From NCBI GenBank assembly GCA_037157565.1, contig JAZHRO010000019.1, positions 64,416,501 to 64,480,500 on the forward strand: DNA of 64,000 nt. Reading direction: 5' to 3'. The notes beneath the pieces were generated by a model that was not told the origin of the DNA, ran no database searches, and saw only the letters and a program-made list of their open reading frames with translations. Shown here one piece after another: positions 1 to 11,199 of this stretch; the stretch's first letter is position 1, and each line of letters begins with the position of its first letter. The position numbers and the translations under genes were made by a program. The stretch comes from Thalassia testudinum. Its lineage: Eukaryota > Streptophyta > Magnoliopsida > Alismatales > Hydrocharitaceae.

Positions 1-773
1 GAGCACCTCCTGATTTGCAATTTCCCATGTCAAACTCCTTAGAATGGTATCTATGTATCTCCTTTATGACAATCCAAGAATATCTCAAGAACGTTCTTGT
101 AATACAAATGAGGATTTACCAAGATCATTCATTTCAAAATTACTAGAGAGAAATGTCTTGGTTTCTTGAAGCAAACCATTGTCACTAGAGGCAAAGAGAA
201 TGTCATCCACATACAATACCAAGAAAATATTTTTTCCCCTACAAAATTTATGGTATACACAATCATTAACCAGATTTATTTCAAAATCAAATGAGACAAT
301 AACTTAATAAAATTTGTAATACCACTGTCTTGCTTTAATCCATAAATGTCTTTCTTCAATTTGGAAACCATTTTCTTTGCATATCATAATACAAAGGTTT
401 TTGGTTGCACCATGTAAATTGTTTCATTAATGTTTCCATTAAGAAATGTTTTCTTTACATCCATCTGATGTAGCTCTAAATCAAAATGAGCTACTAAAGC
501 CATTATGGTTCTAAATAAATCCTTAGATGAAACTGGCAAAAATGTCTCCTTATAATCTATGTCTTCCTTTTGAGTAAATCCCTTAGCAACAAAATGAGCC
601 TTATATTTATCCACATTGCCTTGTAAATCCCATTTGATTTTAAATATCCATTTATAACCAATGGACTTCACACCTTCAAGCAATGTGATAACATCCCAAA
701 CCTTGTTGTCACTCATGGATTTCATCTCTTCATTCATGGCATTAATCCAGTTCTGAGAGTTAGAACTCCTCAT
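1..773 (-). pseudogene. copia reverse transcriptase fragment
   Basis: This is the N-terminal and central part of a copia RT (RVT_2 type), which would copy the element RNA into cDNA inside the virus-like particle. The open stretch 384-773 carries the WINAMNEEM start region, the KWIFKIK motif and the YKAHFVAKGFTQ block. The catalytic YVDD motif lies at 202-213 in the next piece, followed by ILFAS. A stop or shift separates the two pieces near 384, and further stops follow YVDD. The C-terminus and RNase H lie beyond the left edge. Nonfunctional as it stands. Confidence 0.88.
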
Positions 774-881
774 GGCTTGAGTGACCGAAATGTGATCATA
801 TCCATTTGGTCTGCCTCTAGTTCCTAGAGAAATACAACGTAATCACTTAATATTGCACTTGTCCTTTCTCTATGGGATCTT

Positions 882-1990
882 CTAAGGATTTAGAATGTTT
901 TGAGGTTGTTTGGTTTGATTAATGGGAAGATTATCAACTCTACTTTCTTCCCCTGATGTTGTAGGAACAATATTTGGAATAAGAACTTGATCCTGTTCAA
1001 TGGTTTCCTTATAGACAGGATTTAATTCTTCAAATGTAATGTAACGACTATCACCCTCGAAACCAACATCCCCAAAGAAGTGGGCATTTCTTATCTCAAA
1101 AAATGAGAGAGTCGTGTTATAAAACTTATAACCCTTCGACCTCTTAGAGTACCCTACAAAATAGCAGGTGACCATCTTAGAGTCTAGTTTCTTTTAGTTG
1201 GCCTGTATGACTTAGCCTCAGCTGAACAGCCCTAGATATGAAAATGTTTCAGACTAGGTACTTTAGTGGTCCACATTTCGTATGGGGTTTTAAGCACTGC
1301 TTTAGTTAGTACTCGATTGAAAGCATATACAATTGTCTTTAATGCTTCTCCCCATAGAGATTTAGGTAAAGAAGTATGACGAATCATACTTCATACCATA
1401 TCCTTAAGAGTCCTGTTGCGGTGCTCAGCAACACCATTCATGCTTGGTGTCCCAGACATGATGTACTGAGGTACTATGTCGCACTCATCTAAAAAAGAAG
1501 CAAATGGTCCTGGACGATGTTCTCCTTATCCATCATATCTATCACAGTACTCACCACCACGATCAGATCTAACGTCTTTAATCCTTTTCCCTATTTGGTT
1601 TTTCACGTTAGCCTTATAGGACTTGAATGCATCCAAGGACTGCGATTTTTCGTGAAGGAGAAATAGATACCCGTATCTAGAGTAGTCATCTATGGACATA
1701 ATAAAATATTGTTGCCCATTCTAGGAAGCCGTAGGAAATGGATCACAGATATCTGTATGTATTAATTCTAAGACATCTGTAGCTCTAGTGGCACATACAT
1801 TTCTTTTGTTTGTTCTTTTTCCTTTTAAAAAATCTACACAAACATCCAAATCTGTGTAATCAAGGGAATCAAGAATTCTATTCGAAATAAGCCTATCCAT
1901 TCTCTGTTTAGAGATATGACCTAAACGCTTATGTCACAATAAAGTAGAATTCTCTTGAGTTAGTTTATACTCTGCACACTCAAAGTTGCA
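882..1990 (-). pseudogene. copia integrase, degraded
   Basis: Copia integrase joins the cDNA ends to host DNA. The catalytic core is readable between about 1560 and 1240 on the minus strand: a DRGGEY-like block, the SGTPSMNGVAE block that carries the catalytic glutamate, then the LWGEAL and FNRV segments typical of copia integrases. In-frame stops interrupt the core at several sites. The C-terminal piece (882-1175) is open and starts at the VGYSKRSKGYKFYN motif that leads into the linker before RT. The zinc-binding N-terminus near 1900-1990 is poorly readable. Confidence 0.8.
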
Positions 1991-2087
1991 TTGAAGGTTT
2001 CAAAATTTGAGGAAAACGTATGCAGCATATATAATTTATCACTAACATACAAAGAACCAACTAAATTGAATTAAGAAACAATTGAAA

Positions 2088-2365
2088 TTATTTATCACCA
2101 AATGAACAAGAATATCCAAATCTATCCAACAGATAAACAAAAATCAAATTCCGTCTAAATGACGATACAAGAAATGTCTCTTTCAAATCTAATTGGTGAC
2201 CTGTAGTCAGTGATAGCCTGAAATTTGCAATGATTTCTACCTCCACCTTCTTGTCGTCACCCATATAGATGTATCTTTCACTATCATTTGGCATTCGACA
2301 ACTTAGGCAACCCTTCACAGACACACTAATGTGAATAGTAGTTCCCGAATCTATCCATCAAATGT
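2088..2365 (-). pseudogene. copia aspartic protease, degraded
   Basis: Retroviral-type protease that would process the copia polyprotein. The active-site stretch WIDSGTTIHIS is readable on the minus strand at about 2325-2357, with the catalytic aspartate in DSG. The C-terminal half follows to 2088, including a FRRNLIFVYLLDRFGY segment typical of copia proteases. It sits between gag and integrase as expected. The longest open piece begins only after the active site, and no single clean frame spans the whole domain. Confidence 0.72.
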
Positions 2366-2399
2366 CTGAGGGTATAGAAGTATAATTAACTTCTGAACA

Positions 2400-2799
2400 A
2401 ACCAAAGAGAGTGATGTACCTTTCTTTTCATGTCATGCGTGATATTTGGTACACTCCTTCATGTGTCCTCCCTTGTAGAAGAAGCAGGATGCCTTAGGCA
2501 TCTTCTGACTCCCTTTAGAGGAGGATGAACTGGTAGTAGTTGTATCCTTAGCTTGCTTCCTTTTGGGCCCAAAATCCAGATGAGTACTCTCTGGTTTGTC
2601 CTGTTTTAATCTCTCTTCCTCTTGCACACAATGAGAAATGAGCTCATTAAGAGTCTATTTCTCCCTTTGGTAGTTATAGCTGACCTTAAACTGCCCATAT
2701 TGTGTAGGGAGGGAGATCAAAACTAAATAAACGAGGAGGTCATCTGACAACTCCAACTTAAGTGCCCTTAGTTTCGAGGCCAAATGGGACATTTCCATG
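2400..2799 (-). pseudogene. copia gag, C-terminal half
   Basis: Nucleocapsid part of gag, which packages the RNA. On the minus strand the sequence right after the Athila-1 target duplication reads on as gag (a MSHLASKLRALKLEL-like helix, then SLPTQYGQFKVSYN), leading to the open piece 2433-2627. The zinc knuckle near 2440-2485 reads CFFYKGGHMKEC, so the second cysteine of the usual CX2C pair is tyrosine and the knuckle is probably inactive. The N-terminal half is 13.6 kb away at 16426-16830 because of the insertion. Confidence 0.82.
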
Positions 2800-2804
2800 A
2801 TGTG
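2800..2804. repeat. target site duplication ATGTG, left of Athila-1
   Basis: ATGTG directly precedes the TG of the left LTR. The identical five bases follow the last CA of the right LTR at 16421-16425. This proves a single integration event into the copia gag. Confidence 0.92.
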
Positions 2805-5503
2805 TGACAATGGCGGATGTCTCGACAGAACCGTGGCTAGTCTTGTTTGTTTTAGTGCTTATTACAGAAATATCATTGTGGTATAGATAAAATAGCTACG
2901 GTTGTCGTTGCCATTACAATTTTTTTACTCGAAAATAGTTTCTCGAGGTCAAACTCAAGGAGCTACTGGAATTCTAGAAGTACAATGTTTCTTTATTACA
3001 AAAATAAGAGAGAGAGAGAGAGAGAGGGAGAAGTAGATTTCTGTCTCTTGGCTTTTTCTTTTTCTCTTCTTTCTCTCTTTGCTTGTCTTCTTCTTCTCTT
3101 CTTTCTCTTTCCTTCTTTACGGGTCTTCTTCTTTCTTCTTCTCTTTATTTTCTTTCTATCTTCTTTGGAGCTTCATCCGTCGTCTGATATCTCAGTCAGA
3201 CGGCTTAAACGGTGGTCTGCTACAGTGCTTCCCCTTTCTTCCTTCACTGCTTCTCCTTCTTCTTCCTTGGCCTTCTGCCTTGCTCAGCTGCAAGGCTTCT
3301 TCTTCTGCTCCTCTTCTTCTTCTTGCGGCCAAGTGTGAATCTTTTTCCTCGCACCCTGTCCCTACACAAAGCGAAACCTAACCCTTCCCTCTACCCGCAC
3401 GTCTCTCTCTCTCTCTGCAAACCACTCATAGGAAGCTCTCCCAGAGCCGGGTTATCGGGTCGGGTAGTGTACCCGGGACCAGGCGTACCAGCGTGTATGG
3501 TATGCGAGGAGTGCGCAGGTGGTGTCGGGTCGGGTCCGCCGGATCCACGTGGTGAACTTGCGGACCGGGCGGGTGAGTGGGGTGTGGGACCTCACCCCAG
3601 GTGTCTCGAGGCGATTAAGAGAAAACACAAAATCAATTTAAATCAGCGTGGCATTTCGAAAACTTACGATGTGGGACTATCCTGCTCACCCTTCTCGCGC
3701 GCGCCCGCAGGAGAGCCACGACCTGGCCTCAGCAGCTACGTCCTCGCCTCTCTTCGCAAACCTGCTCGTTGCCTTCGCCCAAGTCCCTGCAGCTCGCCTT
3801 AGCTAGGATCTTGCTGCTGCAGGGCCTGGAGCTCGCGTAGAAGCTCCTTCAGTCGTTGTCAATGGCGGCAGGGGCTCTGACCCTGTCAGATAGAAACACG
3901 GCCTCTCAGCCTAATCAGACTACAGGGTGACCTTCGCCGTGGCACGGCGAAGGTGATGCGGGGTGTAGCAGGTCGCAGGACGGCCTAGGCATGCGTGCCT
4001 AGGTCGACCTGTGACCGGAAAAGTGGGTGTGTTCGACGGGGCTTTGTGTGGGTGTGGAGTGGCAGTGAAGGGGCAGAAGTGGTTCAGCGTGATGAGGCAG
4101 AGGTTTTGGGTCGGTCGGCAAGTCGTGTGGAGTGGCGGAATGATGGGGGCGACTCGCCGGAGGTTGGCCGGAGGCGTGGAAGACGAGGGTGGTCAGGCGT
4201 TGTCGAGGGGTGGTTGAACAAATTGAGTTGGGGAAAAGAAAGAGGGGAGGAAGGGAGATAACTGTTACCTACTTATAGGGACGAGGGGGGCCGGAGCAGG
4301 GCGGCAGTCGTACTGACTATCGCCGGAGAAGAACTACCCAGAGGGGGAGGGTGGCAGGGAGGAAGAGAGTAGGAGGGCGCGCGCTGGGTACGGCGCGACA
4401 TGGGAAGAGCAGGCGAAGGTGGCTTTGTTGTTGGTATTGCAGCAGAGCGACAGGACGGAGGAGGAGGAGCCGCCGGAGCTAGTGGGTTTCTGCTGGAGTG
4501 GGAAGAGAAGAATGGTAGGGGTTTTCTCCGTCAGGACCAAGCTACCAGAGTCGGCTGGCGACGCTGGTCCTTATAAAGGCAGTGGCGGAGGGGTGGGCGT
4601 AGGGAGGCGACGTGTCCCTCGCCGGAGAATGGCCGGGATTTTGACCCATACCTTCCGCGCATTCACAAGGAAGGTGTGGGTGAGGACAGACGGCATGGCA
4701 GTGTCCCTGCGACAGCAGACGTCACAGGGAACACCGGGTTCATCCTACAGGACACCTCCCTCACCCTGCGCGGCGCCATGCTCCGCGCAAAGTCGCCGGA
4801 GCATGGTGCTGCGCAGAGACTTGCAGGAGGGACCTGTATGCAAAGAATGACGAAGAACCTAGGGGCCAAAATGTAAGGGTTTCGAAAGTTGAGGGTCAAA
4901 AAGTAATAGATGAGGACCAAATTGCAAAGTCGGTCAAGAAGGTCTCTTCTTAGGCTCAAGTTTTTATGCACGACTAAATGGGACCTAAGGATTATAATGG
5001 TGAATTTTATTTCTAGGTCAGACCTTGTTTGATAGTACAATTTACGTAAAAACCCAAATTAAATCATTAATTGGGAATGATTCTCAATGTAAGTCAAAAT
5101 GGGTTCCCAAAGCCAAATTGAAGGTTCCAAACCCTAGAGATTATTTTTATACAAATTTTAGAGGGTTTATTCAATTTTTACCCTACCTCGAACCTCGTGA
5201 ATTGAAGTGGGTTTGTTTTAGGGTTACAGAATGTCATTTAATTCCTTGGAGTCGCTGTAGCCCTTGTTGGATCTTATCATCCCACTTTCTTTCTTTATTA
5301 GGTTAGTTTGACCTATGTTTGGACCCTGAGTTATCCTGTTTACAGATTGTGTTGGTGAAATTGCATTTTTACCCTTTATGACTTGTTTTCTTCTTAAACT
5401 CAGAATTCTCTGAGTCAAGCCTTTCTATGAGTTATGTAGGAGCTTTTTCTCGAATGTCTAGGTTAAATTGTGCTAGTTAGGGTTCATGATGAGGTTATCA
5501 TCA
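2805..5503 (-). repeat. Athila-1 3' LTR (left copy)
   Basis: Starts TGACAATGG on the plus strand and ends in ATCATCA next to the polypurine tract. It pairs along its length with 13718-16420. On the minus strand the LTR starts with TGATGATAACCTCATCA, an imperfect form of the palindrome seen in related LTRs. It holds a GA microsatellite (about 3006-3027), a long CT-rich stretch (3050-3340) and a TATA-like box on the minus strand at 4569-4579. Open stretches inside it on either strand are not genes. Confidence 0.93.
4569..4579 (-). promoter_or_regulatory. probable LTR TATA box (Athila-1 3' LTR)
   Basis: The minus strand reads CCTTTATAAGG followed by ACCAGCG. The Athila-2 LTR has CCTTTATAAAG followed by the same ACCAGCG at 54955-54965, and the Athila-1 5' LTR has a related site at 15487-15496. 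Position and conservation suggest the LTR promoter; the start site is not visible. Confidence 0.5.
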
Positions 5504-5514
5504 TACCCCCATGC
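5504..5514 (-). other. Athila-1 polypurine tract
   Basis: On the minus strand GCATGGGGGTA lies directly against the first base of the 3' LTR, where the plus-strand DNA primer should form. The non-autonomous element has GCATGGGGATA in the same place (30140-30150). Confidence 0.75.
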
Positions 5515-6796
5515 CTAGCTTTTGCTAGTCCCTTAGCAAAAACTTAAGGTTTTAACCTTTGTTCTAGACCATGATTTTTTTTTTAATAATTGCAGATAAG
5601 TGCTTTTTCATTTGAACTTAGATTAGGTTAGAATGCTGACCATAGGACTAAAAGGTACTCTAGTACCAACCAAGATCAAGATCTGTCTAACCTCAGCCTC
5701 AGTCCTTAGCAAAGGTTTTTAAGGCCCACAAGAGCTAACCTAAGGTCTATTGGACTCTGCGGTTGAAGCACCCGTGCTTGAAATGATTTTAGCCCTGGCT
5801 CAGTTCGCAGTGCGTTTTGTAAGAGAGAGAGATAGAAAATTTTTCTGTTTGGAGAGTTTTCTCTCTCTTTTTTTTTTCTTTTTAATTCTAGCTTAGGATT
5901 GGCTTTTTAACACGATCTATATCAGATTCCTTTCTCCCATCATCAATCCTCAAGGGTCCCTAGCAATCGATGCTTCGAGATAGCACCGCCCATGGCAACC
6001 CCCGAAACCCTGGCTATTGAGATTTCAAGATAATCCCATCCATGGTGTTCCGTGGCCAAATCCAGACCCTGGCAATTGACATTTCGTGATAATGCCATCC
6101 ATGGAATCTGAACCAGCAGAGTGCTTACATGCCCCCAGTAGGATATGTAAATATCCTAAGAGACAAGCACCGAGGAGAAGATATTTTGTTACGCATCTTC
6201 GAGGGGAATTTCCCACCTCTCCGTGCTGGGAACTCGTCCAAATCAACTTGTGTTGATCGGCCGCTCCTACTCTAGGTGTACTTTTCATAATTTTGCGACG
6301 CTTCTACGTGATTTTGATTTTTACGCTTACTGAACTAGGCTGTGTGTGAGGTTAGGGTGCTTAAGTTTCTGAGTCCCGTAAACCAAAAGTTAGTTAATGA
6401 GGCCAAATATTCCCTAAGCCTTGGACTTAATACTTAAGTTTTTCATTTTCCTCAACCTCTTGAGGAATGTCTAGATCTTAATGGGTACTAAGAGTCTGTC
6501 CAAGAATGCCTAAGGTTTGTGTTCTTACTAATCTTACCATGCACTTTTCATTTCTTTTCTTGAATGAGGTCTAGAACTTAGGTCAATTCCTTAGCTCCTT
6601 ACTAATGACTATCACTCTTTTCTCACATTTTTGTGCTCCTTTTCCATTTTGTTTCTTTTCCTTCTCCCACAAAATTTTCTTTCCTCCCTCATTTTATTCT
6701 TCTTTTTCAAAAATTTTTTTTTAATTTTTATAGTGTTTTTGGCATATGTAAATTTTTTTGTTTAAAACCTTTTCTTACAAGTTTTGCACTTTTATA

Positions 6797-6813
6797 CCTC
6801 CCCATGCCTAAGG
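6797..6813 (-). other. internal polypurine-like site, Athila-1
   Basis: The minus strand reads CCTTAGGCATGGGGAGG, nearly the terminal polypurine tract context (TAGGCATGGGGGTA at 5504-5517), but about 1.3 kb upstream of the 3' LTR. Athila-2 has the matching site at 62913-62930. It could prime a second plus-strand start. Confidence 0.4.
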
Positions 6814-6926
6814 TTTTCAATGTCCTCATTATGACTTAGGGATTTTTTGTTTATTTAGTTCATTTCTTAAGACAGATTTTTTGATGAGTGAATGGGTCGG
6901 GATAATTGTTGCGGACGATTTCTAAT

Positions 6927-6946
6927 CTCAGATGCAAACATCTGAG
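6927..6946 (-). ncRNA. conserved hairpin in the Athila-1 3' module
   Basis: In element sense CTCAGATG-TTTG-CATCTGAG forms a perfect 8-bp stem with a four-base loop. It is flanked by the conserved GCCGACTCCAC. The non-autonomous copy (31575-31594) has a different but still perfectly paired stem. This is a cis-acting RNA structure candidate, not a separate RNA gene. Confidence 0.6.
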
Positions 6947-7076
6947 GTGGAGTCGGCTGTCTAAAAGGGCAAACCTTAAGTGCACAAAGGTGTAAAGGTT
7001 TTAGGTTTTCAAGGAAAATGACGGGCTGCCTCCCGTTAAGCGCTGAGTTTTACGCCATCGGCTGGGCGCAATAAGC

Positions 7077-8395
7077 TCAAGGGGAATGCAGGATATAAGA
7101 TGATTCAGCCAAATCAGTAGAAGTCACATCAATGAACGGATTGAGTCTCTGACCGTTCACGATGAAAGGTTCGGAATCGTGGCTGAGCGGACTGATTTCG
7201 ATGGCTCCATTTCCAAAAATCTGTCGGACCAAGTATTGTCCGACCCACCTGGATCGCAACTTTCCAAGGAAAAGTTTGAGTCGGGCATCAAAGAGTAGGA
7301 CCTTCTGACCAAGATGAAAGATCTTTCTTGAGATATGCTTGTCATGGAAGGCTTTAACCAGCTCCTTGTAGATTCGCGAGTTCTCATATGCGTCTAAGCG
7401 TAATTCATCGATCTCGCTAATTTGAAGTTTTCTGTGGGTTCCAGCCTTCGAAAGATCTAGATTACAGTTCCGTACTGCCCAATGGGCTTTATGCTCCAGT
7501 TCGACGGGAAGGTGACATGCCTTCCCGTACACCAGTCTAAAGGGAGACATGCCTAATTGGGTTTTGTGGGCGAACCTATAGGTCCACAAGGCTTCCGAAA
7601 GTCGGGATGACCAGTCCTTCCTGTTAGGCCGAACAGTGACCTGCAGGATTTTCTTGATCTCCCGATTTGATAGCTCAGCTAGACCATTAGTTTAGGGGTG
7701 GTAAGGAGTAGAGATTCGGTGAGACACCCCGTATTTGGTCATCAGTGACCTAAACTGAGCGTTTGTGAAATGTGTCCCCCCATCAGAGATTATATCACGA
7801 GGAATCCCGAACCTTGAGAAAATGTTTTGATGAATGAATTTAAGAACGATTTTGTGATCACAGGTTCGGGTCGGTATGGCTTCGATCCATTTGGACATGT
7901 AGTCCACAGCAAGCAGAATGTATTCGAAACCATCCGAAACAGGAAAGGGACCCATAAAATCAATCCCCCAAACATCAAAGATTTCGCATACGAGAATCGG
8001 CTGCAAAGGCATCATGTCGCGACGGCTCATGTTGCCCAAAGTCTGGCAACGACTGCATGCCTTGCAGTGTCCGTATGCGTTTTTGAATAGTGTGGGCCAG
8101 TAAAAGCCGCACTGGAGGACTTTTGATGCGATTTTATGCCCAGAGAAATGGCCACCGCATGCCAGGTCATGGCAGAAAGAAAGAATATTGTTGATTTCCT
8201 CTTCCGGGACACATCTCCAGATGACTTGATCAGCACCTATGCGGAAAACGTACGGGTCTTCCCAGATGTAATACTTGGTATCAGAACACAATTTGTCTTT
8301 CTTGGCCTTCGGCCAATCAGACGGGATCTAATGAGATGCCAAGTAGTTTACTATATCAGCAAACCATGGAAGTCTACTATTGATAGTCAGCAGGT
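7077..8395 (-). pseudogene. Athila-1 integrase, degraded
   Basis: Integrase joins element cDNA to the host chromosome. The zinc-binding domain (a CGGHFSGHK segment, then CKACSRCQTLGNMS) and the catalytic core are readable on the minus strand from 8291 to 7692: WGIDFMGPFP with the first aspartate and IISDGGTHF with the second. The catalytic-glutamate region lies beyond an in-frame TAA right after the STPYHP motif; Athila-2 has a glutamine codon there. The C-terminal part (7077-7589) is open to the natural TGA stop at 7077-7079. Inactive as it stands. Confidence 0.88.
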
Positions 8396-9950
8396 GCTCA
8401 TCAGGAAAATGTTCCGTGATGGGTCCGGAAGGGTTGATAATATCATAAGGAAGACGGGACAAATGGTCGGCTGCCACATTCTGCCTTCCTGCCTTGTCGC
8501 GAATCTCGAGGTCGAATTCTTACAACAGCAAGATCCATCGGATTAGTCGGGGCTTCGCATCCTTCTTGGCAAGGAGATACCTTACAGCCGTGTGATCCGA
8601 GTAGATGATGACGTGGGAACCCAGGAGATACGATCGGAATTTTTCAAGGGCAAATACTACGGCTAGCAGCTCTTTCTCCGTAACCGTGTAGTTACGCTGA
8701 GCCTCTTCAAGTGTCTTGCTACCGTAGTAGACGACCACGGGTTTCCCGTCAGATTTTTGCCCCAGGACCGCTCCTACAGCGAAATCAGACGCGTCGCACA
8801 TGATCTCAAAGGGTTGAGACCAGTCAGGGGATTGTAGGATAGGTGCCTGGGTGACTCGGTCACGAAGGTTCTCAAAGGCTAGTGTGCATTCCTTGCAGAT
8901 TTCAAAGGGTACATCCTTAGAGAGAAGAGAAGTCAAGGGGCACGCGATTTTCGAGAAATCAGGAATGAAACGACGGTAAAAATCGACGTGCCCCAGAAAA
9001 GAACAGATGTCCCTGATCGAGCTAGGCATAGGAAGGTGAGAGATTAGATCAACCTTAGCTCGATCCACTTGGATGTCCTTTTCCGAAATTAAATGTTCCA
9101 GGATAATTCCCTCAGGCACCATGTAATGGCTCTTTTCCTAGGAAAGAACCAAATTCACATCGATGCATCGCCTGAGTATCTGGACCAAGTGTTGGAGGCA
9201 ATCGTCAGATGATGCTCCAAAAAATGAAAAGTCATCCATGAAGACTTCCAGATAGTCACCTACCATATCTGAGAATATGGCAAGCATGCACCGCTGAAAA
9301 GTAGCGGGTGCATTGCAAAGACCGAAGGGCATCCTTTGGAATGCGTATGTTCCAAAGGGGCAGGTGAACGTGGTCCTTTCTTGGTCCTCAGGATGGATTG
9401 CCACCTGGTTGTAACTGGGGTACCCGTCAAGAAAGCAGAAGAACCTATTTCCCGCTAGTTTCTCGAGAATCTGATCAATGAAAGGTAGTGGGAAATGATC
9501 ATTCTTCGTGGAGGAATTGATTCAGCGGTAATCTATACAGACTCTCCACGAGTTGGCTAATCGGATAGGAATGACTTCTCTAGTTTCAGTCGTTATAGTG
9601 GTGAGCCTCGCCTTTTTAGGCACGACCTGAATTGGGCTCACCCAACTACTATCGGGGATCGGGTAGATGATCCCGGCATCTAACCACTTGATGATCTCCT
9701 TTTTCACGACCTCTTGCAGATTGGGGTTCAAGCGTCTCTGCATTTCACGAGAAGGTCGTGCACCCTCTTCTGAATAGATATGATGAGTGCAATAAGAGGG
9801 ACTTATTCCAGTCAGATCATCGAGAGTCCACCCGATGGCTCTACGATGTTGCTGGAGGACAGCAATCAAATGGGATTCCTGTTCGGGATTGAGGTTGGAA
9901 TTAATAATCACAGGAAGAGTCTGATTAGAACCCAAAAAGATGTATTTCAA
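8396..9950 (-). pseudogene. Athila-1 reverse transcriptase and RNase H, degraded
   Basis: RT and RNase H make element cDNA. On the minus strand the RT palm runs from 9950 (WTLDDLTGISPSYCTH, then RVCIDYR), through FRMPFGL-like text (QRMPFGLCNAPATFQ) to the catalytic FMDD at 9231-9242. RNase H follows, with [15 protein letters not shown] and [16 protein letters not shown]. In-frame stops fall after CIDYR, after NLVLS and after RWILLL. Each is a single C-to-T or G-to-A step from the sense codon in Athila-2. Confidence 0.9.
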
Positions 9951-10091
9951 GTGAGCAGGAAGGGGCTTTAGTTAGAGGATGGGGTTATCAGCAGCGGCGG
10001 GTGGTTCAGAATAGACGTGAGGTTCAAGGGTAGGAGCTACTGGGTTGTCCAAATCTGGATTCGACTCCTCTGTTTGTGGGTCAAGATCTTT

Positions 10092-11180
10092 CTATGGTTG
10101 ATGAGGTATGATCAGGTCATTCTGGAAGTGTGTTTCATCAACCAAAGCCCTAATGTCACAAATCTGTTTGATGACACCGCAATGGATTCCTTGTTGGGCC
10201 TTAAATATATCAATTTTCAGGGTTTGATTCCCAAATTTGAGCTCTATTTGGCCCTCTTCACAGCTAATGTTGGCTCTAGCAGTAGCCAAGAAAGGTCTCC
10301 CCAAAATGATTGGTGTATCCCTAGGGTTCTCGGGTGCATCCATGTCTAAGACTATAAAGTCTACAGGAAAGTAAAAATCTCGCACTCTCACAATAACATC
10401 CTCGAGAATTCCTTTTGGTGACTTTATAGACCGATCTTCTAATTGTAATGTCACCTCAGTGGGTTTTAGCTCAGATTCTTCTAGATGGTCAAGTAAGGAT
10501 GTGGGTATCAGATTTATGGAAGCACCCAAGTCTAGAAATGCTCTATCAAATTGGGTATCACCTATCTTGCAGGAAATCAGGGGAGTACCGGGATCTTTAG
10601 CCTTGGGTGGGAGTCTGCTTAGGATTACAGAGCTGGCATGCTCTGACAGAACGATTGGACTCCCACTCTTGGTTCGCGGCTTACGCTGGGGTGTACACAC
10701 ATTCTTTAAGAATCGTGCGTAAGCTGGTACATGGCGGATTGCCTCCATCAAGGGGATGTTTATGTGGACCTGCTCAAAGACCTTGACCAGGTCCTCCTCA
10801 GGTGCCACGGGCTTGGTAGTCTTCTTTCCCTTGGTCAAGGCCTCGGGAAACGGAACCTTGGTTGGTTCTTCTAGGATAGGTCCAGGTCTTTGATCTGGGA
10901 CAGGGATAGGAACGTCCTGGATTACCGTCCTAGGCTTGGGATCACTACCAGGCTTGGAGTGGTTTGGATAAGGTGGATCTTGGGATTCCTTACCACTACG
11001 GGTTGTCATAGAATTAAGTCCTGCCTGGTTTTGATTGGGATTGGGTAAGATGGGTTGCTGCTGATATCTTGCAAAAGAAGTGGAAGCCTCTATCCTGTCG
11101 GGTGAAGGAACAGAGGGGGCCTGATAAATCATATGGGCTTGGCCTGGGTTTGGGTTCATAGCGCGCCGCTGGGTTGGCAC
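10092..11180 (-). pseudogene. Athila-1 protease region of gag-pol
   Basis: A 362-residue open stretch without internal stops. The N-terminal third is a proline-rich linker joining gag to protease. The aspartic protease follows: SCKIGDTQFDRAFLDLGASI with the catalytic aspartate in DLGAS (10519-10533 on the plus strand), then IILGRPFLATARA near the C-terminus. DLGA in place of the usual D-S/T-G is common in Athila and Tat lineages. It is in the same frame as RT and as the C-terminal part of gag, so gag-pol was probably one polyprotein. Confidence 0.85.
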
Positions 11181-11199
11181 GTTATTCGAGTTAGGAAGA

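Larger units (their letters stand above)
5504..7076 (-). other. Athila-1 3' noncoding module (no env-like ORF)
   Basis: About 1.57 kb between the pol stop and the 3' LTR. No protein frame is convincing. In element order it holds: a box with GGGAGGCAGCCC just after the pol stop (complement about 7018-7050), a hairpin (6927-6946), a second polypurine-like site (6797-6813), and degenerate tandem units with CCATGGATGG (about 5960-6120). Counterparts of these are found in Athila-2 (62646-63763) and in the non-autonomous element (30140-31742), so the module is kept even where pol is gone. Confidence 0.75.

Noticed and set aside
3079..3802. Open frames rich in Ser, Phe and Leu (also 13816-14256, 55312-55791, 36882-37271)
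   Set aside because: They lie inside LTRs in pyrimidine- or purine-rich low-complexity sequence, occur in several frames at once, and match nothing I recognise.
4419..4876. Open frames of 66-143 residues within the Athila-1 LTR and their twins at 15294-15870
   Set aside because: Overlapping frames on both strands that differ between the two LTR copies; LTR sequence, not genes.
5504..7076. Possible env-like ORF of Athila-1 (frames at 6025-6288 and 6633-6839)
   Set aside because: Short, not conserved with Athila-2 as protein, and overlap conserved noncoding motifs. No signal peptide or membrane pattern that holds between copies.
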